NCBI GenBank assembly: GCA_036402075.1
Contig: DASWTP010000141.1
Span: 7,783 to 71,782 of the forward strand
Direction: 5' to 3'
Source of the DNA: Chryseosolibacter sp036402075
Lineage (GTDB): Bacteria > Bacteroidota > Bacteroidia > Cytophagales > Cyclobacteriaceae
Length of the DNA: 64,000 nt
In this document: piece by piece, positions 62,619 through 64,000 of the stretch
Layout of the letters: every line of letters starts with the position of its first letter
Numbering within the stretch: position 1 is the first letter of the stretch
Translations under genes and position numbers: made by a program
Notes under the pieces: generated by a model
Told to the model about the DNA's origin: nothing
Database searches by the model: none
What the model saw: the letters and a program-made list of their open reading frames with translations, nothing else

Positions 62619-63654
62619 CCTCCGCGGGCTCGCAATACTTTTTGTAGTGGGTGTTCATGCAGGCGGCTACGACTCCGACTGGGTAAGCCATCCGGGCATG
62701 CGCCAGGTGTTGCATTCGATTTTTGATCCTTCGGAAGGTAACGGTACAGTGCTCTTCCTTTTCATCGGAGGATTTCTCTTTCAACACCTCACACACAACC
62801 AGTTCGAGTATAAGAAATTTCTCGAGCAAAAATTTCTCAACGTCATTCTGCCCTATATCATCATCTCCATTCCGATCATCATCATGCGGATGAATACGAA
62901 TTTCGACTCGTTGTCCCTGCCAGCAGGTTTTCACGATCGATCTTTGTGGTACCAGTTCTTCCACCATCTCATCACAGGATCGCACATGCCTCCTTTCTGG
63001 TTTATCAGCGCGATTGTACTCTTTTACCTTTCCTCCCCTGTTTTACACGCCCTTGACAACCGGAATTTCTATCGCTACGGTTTTCCGTTCGTGCTCATGA
63101 TTGCCCTCTTTACTTACAGGCCTGTGCACAACGCCAATCCTCTCCTCGCATATATCCATTTTATCCCCGTATACATTGCGGGGATGTGGGCGAGCTATAA
63201 TAAAGAGAGGATTCTCAGCCTCGGTTGGAAATTGCTGGTCCCACTCGTTGCCTTGTTTCTCATTCTTACAATCTTTGACCTTAACGGAAGTCTTTCGAGG
63301 GTTCGCGAAATGCACTTCGAGACCGTGCTGAATGAAGGAATTCTCCTATTCAATTTCTACATGCTCAAGGCACTGGTGCTCACTTTCATTCTGCTCATTA
63401 CGTTCTTTAAGCACCGCCATCGGCCGATGCCTTTGCTCGAAATACTTGGCCATTACAGCTTCGGAGTTTTCTTTGTTCACTACGTATTGATCGGCATCGC
63501 CCGGAAAGCCATCCAGCTCGCGGGATTCACCATCGATTTCTCGTTCATCACTTACCTGATCTTTTTCATGGCTGTGTTGATGCTGTCCATCCTGACTGTC
63601 CGCCTGGTAAAGAAATTTACCGGACGGTACAGCCGCTATCTTATTGGAAGCTAA
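62590..63654 (+). CDS. OafA-type acyltransferase (acyltransferase 3 family)
   Basis: 354-aa membrane protein with about ten helices, acyltransferase-3 family, which O-acylates exopolysaccharide, LPS or peptidoglycan sugars. The N-terminal signature is YIHNLRGLAILFVVGVHAGG, with the conserved R and catalytic H; helix 3 has FLFIGGFLFQH, and PPFWFISAIVLFYL and ILGHYSFGVFFVHYV are typical. The ATG 62590 overlaps the SGNH gene by 29 bases. It ends the exopolysaccharide locus in this window. Confidence 0.9.
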   Translation: MSRFLQYIHNLRGLAILFVVGVHAGGYDSDWVSHPGMRQVLHSIFDPSEGNGTVLFLFIGGFLFQHLTHNQFEYKKFLEQKFLNVILPYIIISIPIIIMRMNTNFDSLSLPAGFHDRSLWYQFFHHLITGSHMPPFWFISAIVLFYLSSPVLHALDNRNFYRYGFPFVLMIALFTYRPVHNANPLLAYIHFIPVYIAGMWASYNKERILSLGWKLLVPLVALFLILTIFDLNGSLSRVREMHFETVLNEGILLFNFYMLKALVLTFILLITFFKHRHRPMPLLEILGHYSFGVFFVHYVLIGIARKAIQLAGFTIDFSFITYLIFFMAVLMLSILTVRLVKKFTGRYSRYLIGS

Positions 63655-63725
63655 CAACAGCCGGAACTGAAACAGGTATAATTTTTTAACAGCAGTTTCT
63701 CGAACCCACGTTTATCTCTATTACT

Positions 63726-64000
63726 ATGCAATTTAAAGCACTTCGTATCACAGAAACGCCCGCTGGAAAATTCGAGCGTGCCATTGTTCAGCGTTCGATT
63801 GACGATCTTCCAAAAGGAGACGTACTTATTCGTGTACATTACTCCGCCTTGAATTATAAAGACGGCTTATCTGCTACCGGCCATAAGGGTATCTCAAAAT
63901 ATTTCCCTCACACTCCCGGTATTGAAGCAGCCGGCAGAGTTGAGCACAGTGCTGTTCCACAATTTAAAAAAGGTGACGAAGTGTTTCTTACAGGTTACGA
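63726..64000 (+). CDS. YhdH/AcuI-type quinone oxidoreductase, N-terminal part
   Basis: First 91 codons of a medium-chain dehydrogenase/reductase running off the window. ATG 63726; MQFKALRITETPAGKFERA, DVLIRVHYSALNYKDGLSATG and FPHTPGIEAAGRVEHS are the N-terminal GroES-like domain of the YhdH/YhfP (acrylyl-CoA reductase AcuI) subgroup, which lacks zinc. The NADPH-binding half lies outside. It is separated from the acyltransferase by 71 bases and is probably unrelated to the polysaccharide locus. Confidence 0.88.
   Translation, partial: MQFKALRITETPAGKFERAIVQRSIDDLPKGDVLIRVHYSALNYKDGLSATGHKGISKYFPHTPGIEAAGRVEHSAVPQFKKGDEVFLTGY

Noticed and set aside
1..64000. CRISPR arrays, insertion sequences, prophage or defence-system genes
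   Set aside because: I looked for regularly spaced direct repeats, transposase or integrase motifs and Cas or restriction motifs and saw none.

Overview
The window looks like chromosomal DNA of a gliding-type Bacteroidetes bacterium, most likely order Cytophagales. The support is: five intact secreted proteins with type IX secretion (T9SS) C-terminal sorting domains plus one remnant; a Bacteroidetes-type putative porin; TAnnTTTG (-7) promoter elements and few Shine-Dalgarno sites; several TTG/GTG starts; and a complete-looking Gram-negative and menaquinone gene content (lpxK, menF/D/B/E). No integrase, transposase, phage gene or CRISPR array was seen. The genes are ordinary chromosomal genes packed into short operons.

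Layout. 1-2.9 kb: dnaG (5' end, minus strand), mrp and an Nfu-type Fe-S scaffold, then two tiny overlapping membrane-protein genes. 3-10 kb: a secreted M43 metalloprotease, then ddl, a membrane-anchored PASTA protein and a T9SS protein. 10-12.5 kb (minus): a site-2-type protease, a HAD phosphatase, a T9SS-tail remnant (plus) and a CAU tRNA. 12.6-13.9 kb: a NupG-like nucleoside transporter. 14-20 kb (minus): a carbohydrate operon of glycosyltransferase, UDP-galactopyranose mutase, GH1-like and SDR genes with a GH5-like gene, behind a candidate sigma-54 promoter. 20-23.4 kb: a DUF4142 lipoprotein, a stand-alone LigD-type ligase and a 7TMR-DISM receptor without an output domain. 23.4-26.7 kb: a giant T9SS type-B protein. 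26.9-30.9 kb: a ybbP-ybbA / tesA divergon. 31-39.6 kb: an MFS pump, a MacB/FtsX permease, a conserved secreted protein often labelled 'asparagine synthetase B', a lipoprotein and a 1348-residue BNR/Asp-box T9SS protein. 39.6-43.2 kb (minus): lpxK, porin, miaE. 43.3-46.7 kb: nif3-like, a coiled-coil 'zinc ribbon' protein and a TPR protein. 46.9-53.3 kb: a histidine phosphatase (minus) and the menaquinone operon menI-menF-menD-menB-PPC-menE. 53.4-63.7 kb: an exopolysaccharide locus with a lone receiver protein, a sugar transferase fused to a degenerate receiver, three glycosyltransferases, a T9SS esterase, an SGNH hydrolase and an acyltransferase. The window ends inside a YhdH-type quinone oxidoreductase.

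The points most worth following are: (1) the receiver / pseudo-receiver-sugar transferase pair, a possible direct phospho-switch on exopolysaccharide initiation; (2) the Glf-glycosyltransferase-glycosidase operon with its sigma-54-like promoter and upstream dyad; (3) loss of zinc or metal cysteines in DnaG, the zinc-ribbon protein and Mrp, the first two with the same C..C to D..S change; (4) a strong intrinsic terminator inside the 5' coding region of the TPR gene; (5) a PPC-domain gene embedded in the menaquinone operon. All functions are read from motifs and gene order, without database searches.
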